Source: Drosophila miranda (taxonomy: Eukaryota > Arthropoda > Insecta > Diptera > Drosophilidae). From it: a DNA stretch of 64,000 nucleotides. Numbering within the stretch: the stretch's first letter is position 1; each line of letters starts with the position of its first letter. The position numbers and the translations under genes are program-made. Location: NCBI RefSeq assembly GCF_003369915.1, contig NC_046673.1, positions 24,233,718 to 24,297,717 of the forward strand, read 5' to 3'. Below, one piece after another: positions 1 to 12,485 of this stretch. Under the pieces are notes generated by a model, which was not told where the DNA came from, did not search any database, and saw only the letters and a list, made by a program, of their open reading frames with translations.

Positions 1-3000
1 ATGGGGAGTATACGTAATATGAGTTATGAGCCAGACTCGACGATCACGTAGCCGTGCCTCCCCCATGGCTCTTGGTGTTCCTCTATGACTCCCCCCTTAT
101 CCATTCTGAATTCCTTCTCCTGTGAAATAATGTTAATGCCAAACAATTAAATACGGGGGCAAAGGGAAACTTCCCCTGACTTTCCACCACGATTGCAAAT
201 TTAATTACATCTGTAAACAATTTTTTCTTGCCACCACCTCTGGACAGCCCCCCCTCAACCCACGAGAAAGAGACACAAGCAAAACAGTTTTTCCTTTTGT
301 TTTTTTATGATATTTTTCCTTTCCATTTTTTACGTGTGTGTGTGTGTTTCTGTGTGTGTGCGGCCATTAGCAGGGGCCAAAACTAAAGGGAAAACTGCAA
401 TGCCATAGTGAGGAGTGAGGAGTGAGGAGTGAGGAGCGAGGAGCGAGAGCTGGGGCTGCTACGCGCTGAGAAAAGCAATTTTCCGGTTGAGTTTACAAAT
501 GGCGGGCGCGGTATCCGGTCTCTTCCCGGGTCCCGGTTCCGGCGCTGAAAATAAATGACATATCACAGAGTCTGGTCACCTTTATGGGATGCCCAAAGTA
601 AACATATGAAAGCAATGCCCAGATGGATGGTCAGCCCGTGCGGGGTGTTCGGGTGCAAAGAGGGTGGAATATGGGGTAGATAGCAGGGGTACATAGGGTG
701 TTGGATGGGGGTTTTCCCAGTTCCCAGTTCCCAGTTCCAACTATGAAACTGGTTCGAGTTCAGATGTGGTTTGGATGGGATAGGGATTCGACGGTCAGTT
801 TATTCGATTTTTTTAATATTCTGCCTATACATCCGATATCTTTTGAACCAGATTCATTATTTCTGGAGCATACAAAAGAGAGAGTAGGATTTTGGCGATC
901 TCTATTTCCTCTATATCCGTCTGTCTCTCTTGTTTGCAGTTCGAAAGATATGTACATACATATGCCCTGCTCTGCCCCTCCCCGCCAGATATCAATAAAT
1001 GGGTTCCCTCTCATTTGCAGGCAGCTCTCGTATCCCTGGTCGGTATATCGTTGTTTACACACCCACACACCCACACACACACACACACACACACGAGGAC
1101 AGTTATGAATGGCAATCCATTCGTTTAATGGAATTTCGTGTTGTTTAACTTTTACGTGGCGCCAAAGTCATGGAAGCGAATGGATGGCAGCCCCCTGCCC
1201 CTCTATATCACACTCACACCCACACCCACACACACATACACATGTGTGCTTTTGGAGCGTCCTTGGCAGCTGTTTGCGGGTCAACTTGGGGTCACCATTA
1301 CCCTTTCCCTAGCCGCCCAAAACCCACCACATAGAACATCGTCATAAAGCTTTATGAGCATTTATTATGCAAGACTTCTGGCTGGGTCAAGTTTCTGTCT
1401 GTGTTTTAGTTTTATGATCGCTTCCGCCTCGACACCTGCCTCCCATCCAACTCTCTCTCTCTCTCTCTCTCTGTGTGGCCTCTTGGCCATGTTTTAATTT
1501 CAATAAACGCACATTTTATGACTCCTCAGGTTTATGGCCACCCCAGGCCTCAGGTTTTTGGCCCGAGTTGGATTTATTTATCTTTCATTTCACTACTAGT
1601 TTTGCAAAGGCGAAGGCCAGGCTTCAAACTGAACGAATGGAATCAATCGGGGGAGAGGGCAGGGAATGTTATCTTATGGGTGTGTAATCCAGTCAAATTT
1701 CACAATATATAGAGCCATAATTTGGCAAAACACTTCAAATCTAAATATCGACTTTTTCGGCATTTTCCAATATATAGAAGTATCACAACTAAAACTGTGG
1801 CATACTTTTGGGCTTGGTCCATTACAAATTTGAATGTGGAAATAAATTTATGTACCATGAGACCATGTGTACCGCGTACCCACTCGTATCACTTTTGGGT
1901 ACATTCATGCTCTGCCGCTCTGCCGGGTCAAAAAGTGGCCGAACTTTTATGGGAGACACTGTCTATATTTGAAAAAACGTTTCGATGATTCCGATACTCT
2001 TAGAAAGACAATACTGCCAATACTATTTTACAATCTCTGATCTCTCTGCCATTTGAAGGGTGTACCATAAATTTTGTGGGAGACCGCCCATGGCGGCAAC
2101 ACACACAAATCGTTGCCGACTGCTCTGCTGGCATAGCAGTCGCCGACGACGTCGACGTCGACCACATATCGAGGACATTTAAATCGCTCTTAAATCCCGT
2201 TTAATTGGTACTCAGCATGCAAATGCGAAATGAGGCGGAGATCCCAGGCAGCAATTGTCGCGCTCGCTCTCTCCCTCTTGTGTCTATGTCTCTCACTCTC
2301 TATCTCTTTGTCTCCTTTTGTGTGCTTATGCATGCTTGTGCGCTCAAGTGTGTGTATCATTAGTTACATATGCACATACAAGACCCTTGCAGTGGGTATG
2401 ATGACTTTGACCACATATTTGTAGCACCAACTTCTTACTCAGAGAGCAAGAAGAGAGACTCATTCTTTACAAACTGCGTGTTGGCGCGAGAGACATTGCA
2501 ACAATTGATCTGGTAGGGTATCAGAAGGCCGACCCCGAAGCTCATAGCTGTTTCTTGTCTTTCGTTCTCCCTCTCTCTTTCTGTGCTGGTCACTCTGTGT
2601 CCTGCTTATGTGCAACTGTACTTACTCACGCAAACAGTGTCAGAGAGAGAGAGAGAGAGCGTCGTGGGCCAGAGTGCGTAACAGACATAGAGAGAGAGAG
2701 AGAGAGAGGGACACCCGCTTGGCGTGCTTGAAAGAGAATAGCATCGCATCGAATCAAATCAAATTTAATTGAAATGCCATGCAAAAATATTTTGAGAGCA
2801 GACGGACATAGAAAATTGATTGATTTTTGGCATTTGCAGTGAACCGCCCACGCCTCCGCCTCCTCCCCTTCTTGGCTGGCAAACACCCGCCCTTTCGTAC
2901 GCCCTCCCATTGATACTATAATTACAAAGAACCGTTGGCCAGTTGATGAGCCCGTTGGAAAACATAATCAAGAATGCGATTCTCACTCTCTCCCTCACTT

Positions 3001-5139
3001 GTTCCCCCTCACCAGCACTCTCTATTTTCTCTCTTGTTCTATCTGAAAAAGTTTTAATTTCAAATGAAGTTTGTCCAGGGAAGGAGGTGCGGAGCGGTGC
3101 GGTGCGGGCAGGATAGTCGGATGGGCAATAAAATAATCAAAGCGTGCACAAAAGTGCAACGGGAATTGCCGAAAAACCGGTTACAAAAGTAAGCAAAAGC
3201 CAGCCAATGTGGACGATGGGCTGTGGGAGCAGAGAGTGGTGGAGGGGTACGAGAATGCCATCAGCTGAAAGCAAGAGGAAGCCAAAAAGCACTGGGCAAA
3301 AGGAAGACAGATAGAGTGATATAAGGTATGATAACGAATTATAGACACCCTTTAATTGAGTGTAAGTCCATATATACTGTATGTGCATGTATAAGAAATT
3401 GTTGTTCTGATATGTGCATACAAATGTACACACGTAGCTGGGAATAATAATCAATTAACATGCCCACTCAAAAACCATTTTTAAGCATCAAGAAATCCTC
3501 CTAGTCACATACTGCCGAAAGCAGCCCGTCATCCGCGTTAGTTACAGGGTCGTGCCAGAAGAAAAGGGTTTGCCCAGCTGCGGGCCAGTGCAAATTTACC
3601 TGAGACAGAAAAGTGCAGTGCCGAGGAGAGCAGCGCAGAGCAGAGGAGCACTGTAAGACAGGGCGGGACTGCCGGAGCAGACAAACTTAACTGGAAATCT
3701 AGTCGAAAAATGGACAAAGTTGCAGCAGCAGAAAAAACGAGCCACTGGCCCGTAGTGAAGATCGGGAGAGCGCTGCCCAAATACCGATGCCGTTAGTCCG
3801 TAATGAGACAGTCAGCAGGAATGAAAGGAGAGAGACAGGGACAGCTAATACGCGCCATTTGGGCATAATTAAAATGCTCAAGCAGAAGTAGAAGAAGCAG
3901 CGGAGGCAGAGACAACGACAGCAAGAACAACAACAACAGCAGCGATTGCAGCGAAAACGCTGATAATGACAACACGATGAAGAAGAAACATCTACGTAGC
4001 GGGCGGGGGGAGAGCAGCGAAAACATTACCGAAAGCCGGCAGAGACAGAGAGCTTAGGTCCAGCGCAAAGTATTTAAAATAAAGGAAAGGCTACCAAACA
4101 CACCAGCCTGCACAACGAAAACTGTTTTCGCTGCCTTCCAGACTTTTGTGAATGCGTGAGACAATAAGAACAAGGCCGAGAAAGGGGGAGCAAAAAAGCT
4201 TATCTGTGTGATTTTCTTACCTGTATTTAGTTGACCGTCTGGCCGCAGTTGTCAAATTGATTTGGCTTTGTTTGGGCGATTTCTTAGTTGAACTGCGTAA
4301 AAAAAATTATATTTTGACAGTCTCCACATTAACCCAAACCAACACCCCAATATTAGCCCTTAGCGATACCCCGATATTGGCCCTGACCGAACCCGATACT
4401 CTAGTGCGATTAGTTTTATGCGATACTGCGATAAGTCCGGCGGCATTGTACGATTGGCAAGAAGAAGGAATGAACGTAAAAATAAAGAAATTAATAAAAA
4501 ACCAAAGTCAAGAACCGCGCAAGCGAAGCACCGATAAAACTATGAAAGGGAGAGCAGGAAATGTGTGGATCGCTTCAATAGCAAGTGGTAAAACAGATTA
4601 CAGTGGAGCATGGCTAAAGGTTAAATGAATAAGAGTTAATTATCTCTTGCAGTGCACGACCAGACATGCATACCAAACAAATTCTTGCATGAATTCTTAA
4701 TACAGTAATATTTTGCTGCAGGGTAGTGTTTACGCAATTCCTTCGTCATTTACTCAATTTACTTGTATTCCAACGGGAATCGGAAAAACAGAAATCAAAG
4801 CCAAACATTACTTCGCTCTCCGTACCGCTCTCTCTGCATAGTCACTCTCTGCCCCTGCGTCCTCTCTGTCTCTGCCTATATCAATCTGCTCTGGAATTCT
4901 ATGAAATGAATTTTGGCAATTAAGCAATCATTTCGTTCATACATACATATGTATGCATGCTATGCTAAGCGAATGGAAGCGGCAGGGAGATGCCGAAGTA
5001 GAAGCAGCACCAGACGCAGGGGCTGCAGCAGAGAAACTTATGCTTGAAAGACGCTGGCAGAGCTGAAGTATGGTCGAGTCATTTTCAATACACATACATA
5101 CGTATGTACATATGTGCACATGTACAAGCGCCTTCTTAG

Positions 5140-5180
5140 TTTCTCTGCTGTAAGGGTATCAAAAGTTTCGGCTTCCCTCT
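5140..5180 (+). mobile_element. Possible DINE-1/INE-1-like terminal relic
   Basis: The sequence CTGTAAGGGTATC followed by TTTCGGCTTCCC resembles the 3' end of the widespread Drosophila Helitron-like (DINE-1/INE-1 type) repeat, which typically ends in CTGCAAGGGTAT and then a short TTCGGC hairpin. Only the terminal part is recognisable. The call rests on remembered consensus, not on an alignment. Confidence 0.35.
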
Positions 5181-6034
5181 CTTGTATTCCTCTCACTCTT
5201 TCACTGCTTTGCTGCTTGCCAGCCTGATGATTGCCTTACGGTAAAACAGGCAATCTATAGGAATAAAGATATGCATATGTACGTGTGAGTGTGTGTGCTC
5301 CATGCATTTTTATGGCATTGCTTTTGGGAGTAGCAGCAAAAGGAACGCTAAGGGTAAAGGAGGGTATCAGCAGAAGTACATAGAAAGCTCTCACTCGAAA
5401 AAGCAAAAGTTTTCACTTCAAGTAGTTTTTTCGTTCTGCTTGGGTTTTTTCGGGGGTTTTCACTGTCGTTACTGTTGTTGTTGTTGTTGCATCATCATTG
5501 GCCTGGCAAAAGAGTTTGAGCTGTTGAGTAGCATTAAAGCATCAAACGATTGTTTACGGGATAGAGAGGAGAGGAGAGGAGAGGAGAGTGAGTGTGCAGT
5601 TCTCTTCGTTGCCAAGGTACGGTACTATTGCAAACTGAGAAGAGATCTCCTATTCTGGCTCCGATTGTGAAATTTCGTTTTGCTGCTCAACTCCAATCAG
5701 CCATCAAACTGGGGTATTTATAGAGCCATAACCATGACCCATGCCGTATCCCATTTCCATTCTCTTCCTCTCGCTCTCGTTCTCGCTCTATCTATCCCAT
5801 CAATCTGAGAAATTGAGTGCCAACGTTTCTGGCAAATGGCTCTAACCATCCATCCAACTGTTCGACTTTCCGCCTGTCCGCCGCTCAATTATCCCGGCCA
5901 ATATATTCACTCATTTCCAGCCAGAATTCTCAAAACAGAAGGAAGTACAATGCAATGCAAGACAGGGAAGAGTTGGAGCTACAGTCGTGGCAATGTTTCC
6001 CATAATTCCAATAATATTTTTGCAACTGTACATA

Positions 6035-6240
6035 TTTGTATACCCTTGCAAAGGGTAGCCCCATTGTGCCATGGAGAGAAGAGAGTGTGTTTTAGCGTAA
6101 GGGATTTCCCCCCAGTTTCACGGCTTCATCGCCAGCTCTATTCCAGTGAGACTTATGCTGAAAATAAATAAATAAAGGCTGTCCTTATATTTAATCTACA
6201 ATAAAGTGTATCTCAAGCTTCGGCTGACCTTTCGCTCTGG
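6035..6240 (+). mobile_element. Possible degraded Helitron-like repeat
   Basis: TATACCCTTGCAAAGGGTA at about 6037-6056 and GTATCTCAAGCTTCGGCT at about 6210-6227 resemble the two ends of the DINE-1-type repeats seen more clearly near 58.8 and 60.9 kb. The interior is not recognisable, so the boundaries are approximate and the call is weak. Confidence 0.3.
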
Positions 6241-7100
6241 CTAACTATTTATTCTAGCTATAATTTCATCAATTTAGCCTGAGATTTACATATTCTACCC
6301 CCATATTCGCCCCATATATGGGGCAACACAGTTTCCCATTGCCTGGCAAAAGGTCATTGTATTTTCAATTGCAGCATAATCAGGCATGCCGCACAAAATG
6401 CAGCAAAATGTTTCAAATAACACTGTTTTTATAGCTCTGAGAGAGGGAGAGGAGAGAACATTTTGGCATTGAAATAATTTAAATTATTTTCACATTGCAT
6501 TGAAAATTATGGCCAAACAATTAAGCAGACCGTTTCAGGCTTCTGCCCCCTGTGGCCTGCGGCCCAATTGCTGGTTTCTATTAACTCTTTGGCCCCAAGA
6601 GGCTTAAAAGGCAGACACACACAAACACACACACACACACACACACACAAACTGTCATATTAAATGGCATTTGGAAATTTTGGATATTTTGTTATTTGGA
6701 TACGATATTTCCCTGACAAAAATACAATTAAAATGTAAAAATTTATTAAGCTACTCTTGCAATTTTCCTAATTACGCGCATTAAAAAGCAAAACAAAATG
6801 AAAATGTACACAATTATGGAGATGGAATGTAGGAGCTGGTAGTGGGCGGGGAGGGGTTCTCTTCTGGGGGAAAAAAGTTGACTTTTGTTTTGCAAATTTG
6901 TTGGCAGAACAGAGGGTACATTTTCTTCGTTCCAATTAAAATTATGCTAAATCAAATAAAATGCTACTGCATTTATTAATGCCTTAAGCAGGGCTTTAGT
7001 AGAACGTGACGTTTTACAGTGGGATGTACTAAATTAGTTTTATTTTCAATGCCTTTTAAGCCATTCTTGTAGTATGTATTTATATTGTTTATTTTTCAGA

Positions 7101-7883
7101 ATGCAATACAGTAAACCCCTGTCCGCAATACTGCTCGGTAGTCTCCTGTTAATGGGCCTGGCCATGGCCCAGGAGGATCGCTCCTCGGATGCCCCCCATG
7201 TGCGGCACAAGCGTGGAATCTTCTGGGACTTTTTCCAAAAAATGGTCATTACCAAGAACCTGATAGTGGATGTGAGTACAAATAGATGCCAATGGGAACA
7301 GTCTATTGACTGGACATCTATGATGTCTCTTGTCTTTTGGGCTTAATCATATTTATTTTCGGATCTACAGCAATATACGGACACCAGGAACACCCTGAAT
7401 GATATATACAACACCGTCAACGAGCAGTTCAGCGATCCGGGCCCGGCGAAGCCCACCAGTCGTCCACGCAGCACAACCGAGAAGGCGGTAAGTACTCTTA
7501 AGATCCTCTCTTAAAGTGATCCCATCTCAAAATTATACTGGATTCACCACACAGTCCGTCAGTGGGGAGGACAGCGGAAGTGGGAGCAGCAGCAGCGATG
7601 AGCCCACGACCACAGACGCATACAGGATATCCCGCTACGAGCTGGGCCGCATCCTTGGCCGCAACTTCCGGGGCTTGCAGCGCCTGGCGATGAGCGAGTT
7701 TGGAGAGGCCCTCAATGTGAGTCTCTCTCTGAGCCCACTCCCTAATCCTAAATCCTTAATCCTTAATGCCATCTACAGGCCACCAAGTACAATCTGAAGG
7801 AGTACAAGTCCGAGGCGGATCAGCAATTCGCCAACAGCCTGGCTGTCGAGAAGAAGAACAAACTGAAGAGTCTCAAGGGCTGA
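7101..7883 (+). CDS. Small secreted protein, four exons, function unknown
   Basis: Coding exons are 7101-7271, 7371-7487, 7555-7716 and 7779-7883, giving 184 residues. All three introns are in phase 0, 67-99 nt long, with GTGAGT or GTAAGT donors. An acceptor (TTTTTCAG) ends one base before the ATG, so a 5' UTR intron is likely and supports this start. The protein opens with a classic signal peptide (hydrophobic core about residues 8-21, likely cut after the AMA-Q region), then a dibasic RHKRG site near residues 35-39 that could be cut by a furin-type convertase. The rest is polar: a Ser/Gly/Asp/Glu-rich central stretch at the start of exon 3 and a Lys-rich C-terminus. The mature part has no cysteines. 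AATAAA lies at 8038-8043. I do not recognise the family; signal peptide and splicing make it a confident gene of unknown role. Confidence 0.8.
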
Positions 7884-8037
7884 CACTTGTAGGATACCAC
7901 CAACTCCCAACCAGTGCCTGATAGTAGTTGTCTCTGTGATAGGCTTCCTGCATTACTACATATACATATATGATATCTATTCTTTTTTTTTGTTTTATTC
8001 TTGTTATTTATTTGCCAGTCTCCCTGTTTGGCTATGG

Positions 8038-8043
8038 AATAAA
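8038..8043 (+). terminator. Polyadenylation signal AATAAA
   Basis: A canonical AATAAA lies 155 nt after the stop codon of the four-exon secreted-protein gene, at a normal distance for a Drosophila 3' UTR. Confidence 0.6.
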
Positions 8044-10591
8044 GTGGGGAATGCGGATGGGTGGGAAGTTTGAATGTCCCCAAACGCATGCGGAATAGTG
8101 TCTACGACTATTTTTGCGTCAAATTAAAAAGTTTTCTGTCATAATTTTATTGATAAACTTTTAAGTAAAAAAGCATCGCACGAACACTGTAACACTGGGC
8201 AAAAATGGAAAACAAACCCCACCTACCCCCGAAGAAGAAGAAGCACAGGAAACACTCAGAATCAAGGAAAATAAAGAGAAAGAAAGGAGCCACGAAAGTT
8301 GTGGGGAATAAAATATGAAAATGGTTTGGGACGGCTCCAGATGTTCCAGCATTCACCATCGCTTACATTTTTTGAGAATTTAGTAGCTTGGCATACAAGA
8401 TTAATACTTTTCATTCATTAACATCCTGAAATATCCATAGAATACTTCCAAATACTAAAAGCTTATGTAAAACGTATTTTGTGCCCTTTCTTACGCAGAT
8501 CTTTATTGATGATGTTCCAAAGTTGCTAAAAAACATATATATTAAATAAAGAAGCTATCATTATTAATTAAAGTTTGTATAAGAGCAGAAAAAATACCCA
8601 AAAGCCACTATATTTTGCAGTATTTTCCAGAAAAATACCATGAAATAATACTAAATAATATTGAAAGAAATCTTTCTTTATTTTTGTACATGGAAAACAA
8701 ATTCCAAAGCTGTTGGTTATTTTAAATCAGTCCGAATTCCCAGCGAAAGCCCAAAACAGAAAAACTCAACATATCTACATATCGCTCTGTATCTCTCTCT
8801 CCCTTTCTCTCTCTCTCTGCCTCCCACTTCTGTATCTTCTTCTTTCCCTTTCGCACGTACACATGAATGCAAGTTGCTGTTGCCTGAAATCGAAGTAAAG
8901 TTGCAAACAAATCCAAAAGGCAAAACTTGCTAAAATACAAAGACAGTTTTGGGTCTGCTGTCTACTGTCTGCTCTCTCCGGGCCACTACTCTACGCCGTA
9001 TGCCCGGCTCTGCCCTGCCCTGCCCTCTTTCTGCCTCCCGGCCTTCCCGCTTGGGTCCCTGGAATAGTTAGCAGAAACCACTAAAAGTGTCATAATTCGA
9101 TGCCCATGAGATGGCTGTCTCGAAAGTACGTTGGCCGACAAAACTTTGGCGGTAATGACTGTCGTTCGCCCTCAGTCGCCCCCAGTCCTAGGTCCTCCTC
9201 TGGACAACAACCACCAACAGTCGTGCGGTGCAACTGTGCGTATGAGCAACCTGACTGCCTGTCTGCAAAGTTCTCTGGAAAAACAACGGAAAAAATAGCA
9301 GGCGAATATTTGGCCGGAAACTTATCGAAAGTGGAAAGTGGAAAGTGGAGTTCGAGTTCGAGTTGAAGTTGCATTTGGGGAGCCTGCAACATGGTGTTGC
9401 TGATCTAAAAGCCAGTTTACATATCTTTCAGATAAACAGATATTTACCTTCAACATTTACCAGTACTCATAGTCCTCTTTCAAAGAAACAGTTCTGCAAA
9501 GTCCTATTGTATCATATAAAGATCTATCTGCCAGACAATTTGCTACCAATTTTGCAGAACATTTCGATGTGATAATCTGATTTATTTGGTGTTTATAGAG
9601 TCACTTTGTTTCGCTTCGCTTTGTTTCGCTCTGCTTCGAGCTTGTTTTGTTTCGTTTTCGCTGATTATGACAGTGAGTCAAACAAGTTGATTGCTTTAAT
9701 TGTTTCTGGTTTTTGGGCTGACAGACGAGACCTGGGGACAATTATGGGTAATTTCAACAATAGAACAATTAGTTTAACAGCCAATAAAAAATAGAAACAG
9801 GTTCAACTCTGACAGAAAAACACTTTTGCGGAAGTTTTAAATGAAACGAGTAGCAAAAGTCCAGCCGGCCGAATGTCGCCTCATCACCGGCGATGAGTGA
9901 TTGCCACCACAGCAATACTCGTATCACGTATCGCGTATCTCGTATCTGACTTTTGTAAGACTTCAGACGATCGTAGTACTCCCCCAGGCAATACTCTGGC
10001 ATTCAATTGGGAGCAAAACGGAAGCGAATTCTCTTATAATTGGGTTCAATTCCAGTCAATCGAATAAAGTTGGCAATTGGCATGCAGATATCGTCTTGCC
10101 ATACATAATCGTAATATATGCCAGCCTCTCTAGGGGCTATACGTGCGTACATATATCGTGTGATTTAGGCGGATGACATTGAGACATCTTCGGGCTCGCA
10201 AATGAATGATAAATGAATCAGCTAAATGAAAATGGAAAGCAAGCCGATCAAGCCGGCACTGAAATGGCAATGTAAAATGAATACACGAATACACAAATCC
10301 CCAGTAAAGACAAACAAAAACCAATCAATAGGAAACGAGTGTTTAAATAACCTGGAAATATCACCTACTACGAGATTAAGTCACAAGTTTCTAGAACCCT
10401 ATTAAATGTTTATTATGATATACCTTTTTAAGGGAAATGTCCGTCAAAGATCTATTTCCTAACAAGCAACAGATCCGATCCCAACCAAAAACACTCACAA
10501 ATTGCATATGACTCTTAGAAATTACAGGTTGGGGCAGAACGCATATGGGGGGCCGTCATGGTGGTTGATCCCTCGCATCGTTTCTCTCCGG
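8044..10591. other. Intergenic, no gene seen
   Basis: AT-rich intergenic DNA. The frames at 8147-8359, 8661-8933 and 9090-9392 have no domain, signal peptide or splice support and look accidental. Confidence 0.55.
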
Positions 10592-10620
10592 TATATAATT
10601 TGTGCTGATTGTCAGTTGAG
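10592..10620 (+). promoter_or_regulatory. Putative core promoter (TATA plus initiator) without a known gene
   Basis: TATATAA at 10592-10598 is followed by an arthropod-type initiator TCAGTT at 10612-10617. The spacing is about 22 bp from the first T to the +1 A, slightly shorter than the usual 30. No convincing coding sequence follows on the plus strand before the minus-strand gene ending at 11209. If real, it may drive a non-coding RNA or an unrecognised spliced gene. Confidence 0.35.
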
Positions 10621-11098
10621 AGTTGTGAATATTTGTTTAGAGGTAGCGGAGATCTTGGGTGTGTGGTTGTCATTGTGGTGAATGATCTCATATTGGAGTT
10701 CGTTCTCAGAAATCGCTTACATCGCGAATTTCATTCGAATATGTTATCTACTTAAGATCAGCCTTTATTTTTGTGATCATTCGATCTGCTCTAATGATCT
10801 CCCTGATCTGTATTCCCGATCCCCACTTATCATTCGATATGATCCGTTTTTCCTTAAGGGAAGACTGTGCGCTAAAGACGTATCCCTCATCTCGAACTAC
10901 TTCTAGATGGATCGATCAGTCCCGGTCTGAACTTCGGATTTGTTGTTCCCCTACGCTATAATTAGCTGCTGGCTGATAAGCACTGATCCATGCCCCGATC
11001 CCGTCCCGATCCCGCTCGCATCGGATGACGCTTATCATCTGCGGTTGCAAAACAAGAGATCACGACCCGTCGCGCACAATCACTTCAATAAACATTCA

Positions 11099-11104
11099 TT
11101 TATT
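11099..11104 (-). terminator. Polyadenylation signal for the 11209-11580 gene
   Basis: TTTATT on the plus strand reads AATAAA on the minus strand, about 105 nt after the stop codon of the secreted-protein gene. Confidence 0.5.
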
Positions 11105-11208
11105 TTCGTACAGATCACAAGTAAAAAAAAAGGAAGAAACAACAAAGAAATGAAAGCTGCAGGACGCTGTTTCCTGTTTCAGCTGTTGGAGATGGATGTC
11201 GGGGATGT

Positions 11209-11580
11209 CTACAGAGCTGGCGGATGAGATGGGGCAATGGGTGCCAGGGGAACCTTCTCGGTGGGCGCATCGAAGGGCACCGCCGACGGGGGCTTCGGGG
11301 AGGAGGTGTCGTCGCTGAGACGGTGCTTCAGCTCGTCGTACTTTTGGGCCACGGAGCTGCCAAAGTCCTTGGCGCCCTCGCCGATCTTGTCAGTGTATGG
11401 CTTGGCCACCTCGGCCACATCCTCGGCTCCTTGCTTCACCTTGCAGCTGAGGCTCTTGAAGAAGTGCTTGAAGTCGCTTTCGTCCGGGCCCTTGGTCTCG
11501 TCGCAGTCGGCCCGCACCTGGACCACCGCCACATCGATCAGCAAGAGGGCGATCAGGGAGCACAACACAAACGATTTCAT
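11209..11580 (-). CDS. Small secreted helical protein, 123 aa
   Basis: Intronless gene. The start at 11580 was chosen because it places a signal peptide at the N-terminus (MKSFVLCSLIALLLID, probable cut near RA-DC at about residue 24-25); the longer frame upstream is low-complexity. The mature protein has an early Cys (residue 26), the segment DFKHFFKSLSCKV (about 36-48), then a Gly/Ala/Lys/Glu-rich stretch predicted to be amphipathic helix up to about residue 89, and a Pro-rich tail. The F-F-x4-C segment followed by helix is shared with the neighbours at 12486 and 13860 on the same strand, which suggests ancient tandem duplication. Exchangeable-apolipoprotein-like or LEA-like helices look similar in composition, but no function can be assigned. 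Confidence 0.8.
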   Translation of the reverse strand: MKSFVLCSLIALLLIDVAVVQVRADCDETKGPDESDFKHFFKSLSCKVKQGAEDVAEVAKPYTDKIGEGAKDFGSSVAQKYDELKHRLSDDTSSPKPPSAVPFDAPTEKVPLAPIAPSHPPAL

Positions 11581-11838
11581 CTCGACGCTTTGAGTGGGGC
11601 AATGCGACTGAAGAGCTACAAATCGAAATCGAGGCGAAGCAGGCGCTGGCGCTGGCGCTGGCGCTGGCGACAGCGACGGCTCTAGGCGACCGGTTATGCT
11701 ACCCCCCGCCTCCCCAGACCACCCCCAGAGCCCCTTACAGCAATGAAGTGAACAATAATAAATCTCAATCAAGTTGTGAATGTTTGTGTGTGTGTGTGTG
11801 TGTATGTGCGTGTGTGTGGCTGTGTGACTTTATTTTTG

Positions 11839-12051
11839 CTATGCGACTAGTCTGATCTTCTGGGGGGGGGTGGCGGCGGCGGCACAGGGTGGCCTAACCC
11901 GCTGCACCGGTGCCCGCCAGCTGAAGCAGCAGCCGCTATGATCCCGCGTCGAACAGCTGGAGCCCGACCAGACAAAGGCCTCCTCCAACCCAACCATGGC
12001 CGTGAGGATGGCGCCGAAGATCAGGAGTCCGCAGGTTTTCAGTAGTAACAT
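11839..12051 (-). CDS. Candidate secreted Cys-containing microprotein, 70 aa
   Basis: Intronless frame. I chose the internal ATG at 12051 over the frame start at 12102 because it begins directly with a signal peptide (MLLLKTCGLLIFGAILTAMV). The predicted mature part is about 45 residues and contains CSTRDHSGCC and a later PPC, so four cysteines. The C-terminal third crosses a run of eight to nine C/G bases (near 11863-11871 on the plus strand), where a length error or polymorphism would change the tail. An AATAAA lies only about 5 nt beyond the stop. It lies between two related secreted-protein genes on the same strand. The RDHSGCC stretch faintly recalls the DHRGxC motif of the peptides at 21-27 kb, but that may be chance. 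Confidence 0.45.
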   Translation of the reverse strand: MLLLKTCGLLIFGAILTAMVGLEEAFVWSGSSCSTRDHSGCCFSWRAPVQRVRPPCAAAATPPQKIRLVA

Positions 12052-12434
12052 TTCCAACCGACAGGCCGCTGGCAACTGATGCTGCCACAGGGCACAGGGC
12101 AATCCTCTACTGAGGATGAGCTTATTTACTCACCAAAAACCGGCTGAACATTGTTTATTTTTGGTCAAGAATGAACGACAAACGAACGAATGAAAGACAG
12201 AAGACGAGAAGAGAAAGTCAAGTACCAGAATGGCATGAAATGACAAAAGAAGAGCCAAAGCTGGAGGGGCTCTTACATATACATATGATAGAGAGAGAGA
12301 GAAAGATAACTTTTGAGACATATTCCTGAATAACTCTGGAAGGGCCTTTTGAGAGCTCGAAACCTCATCGAATAAGCCAGAAAACTGTTCATTAAAATTC
12401 GAAATATAATCATTTAATTAATCTACTTTTATAA

Positions 12435-12440
12435 TTTATT
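12435..12440 (-). terminator. Polyadenylation signal for the 12486-13040 gene
   Basis: TTTATT on the plus strand (AATAAA on the minus) lies about 46 nt beyond the stop codon. Confidence 0.45.
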
Positions 12441-12485
12441 AACCAATGCATATTTTATATAGTAGGTATAGTATAGGTATAGAAA

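Larger units (their letters stand above)
1..7100. other. Non-coding left flank
   Basis: I find no convincing gene in this 7-kb stretch. The open frames are short and low in complexity, and they run through CA, GA and CT microsatellites (for example CA repeats near 1062-1094 and 6617-6650, GA repeats near 2640-2712). Several fragments look like the ends of a degraded Helitron-type repeat (near 2385, 5146 and 6037). A 5' untranslated exon of the gene starting at 7101 should lie here, because a splice acceptor sits immediately before its start codon, but I could not place it. Confidence 0.6.

Noticed and set aside
4257-4628. 123-codon frame in the left flank
   Set aside because: Imperfect internal repeat (TPILAL) but no homology, no promoter or splice evidence; likely chance.
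7209-7240. Similarity of FWDFFQKMVI in the 7101 gene to the FFKxFxC segment of the 11-14 kb genes
   Set aside because: Only a few hydrophobic residues match, the Cys is absent and the exon structure differs; not enough for homology.
11224-11685. Plus-strand frame opposite the 11209 gene
   Set aside because: Antisense shadow of a GC-rich gene; Gly/Leu/Arg composition without signal peptide or domain.
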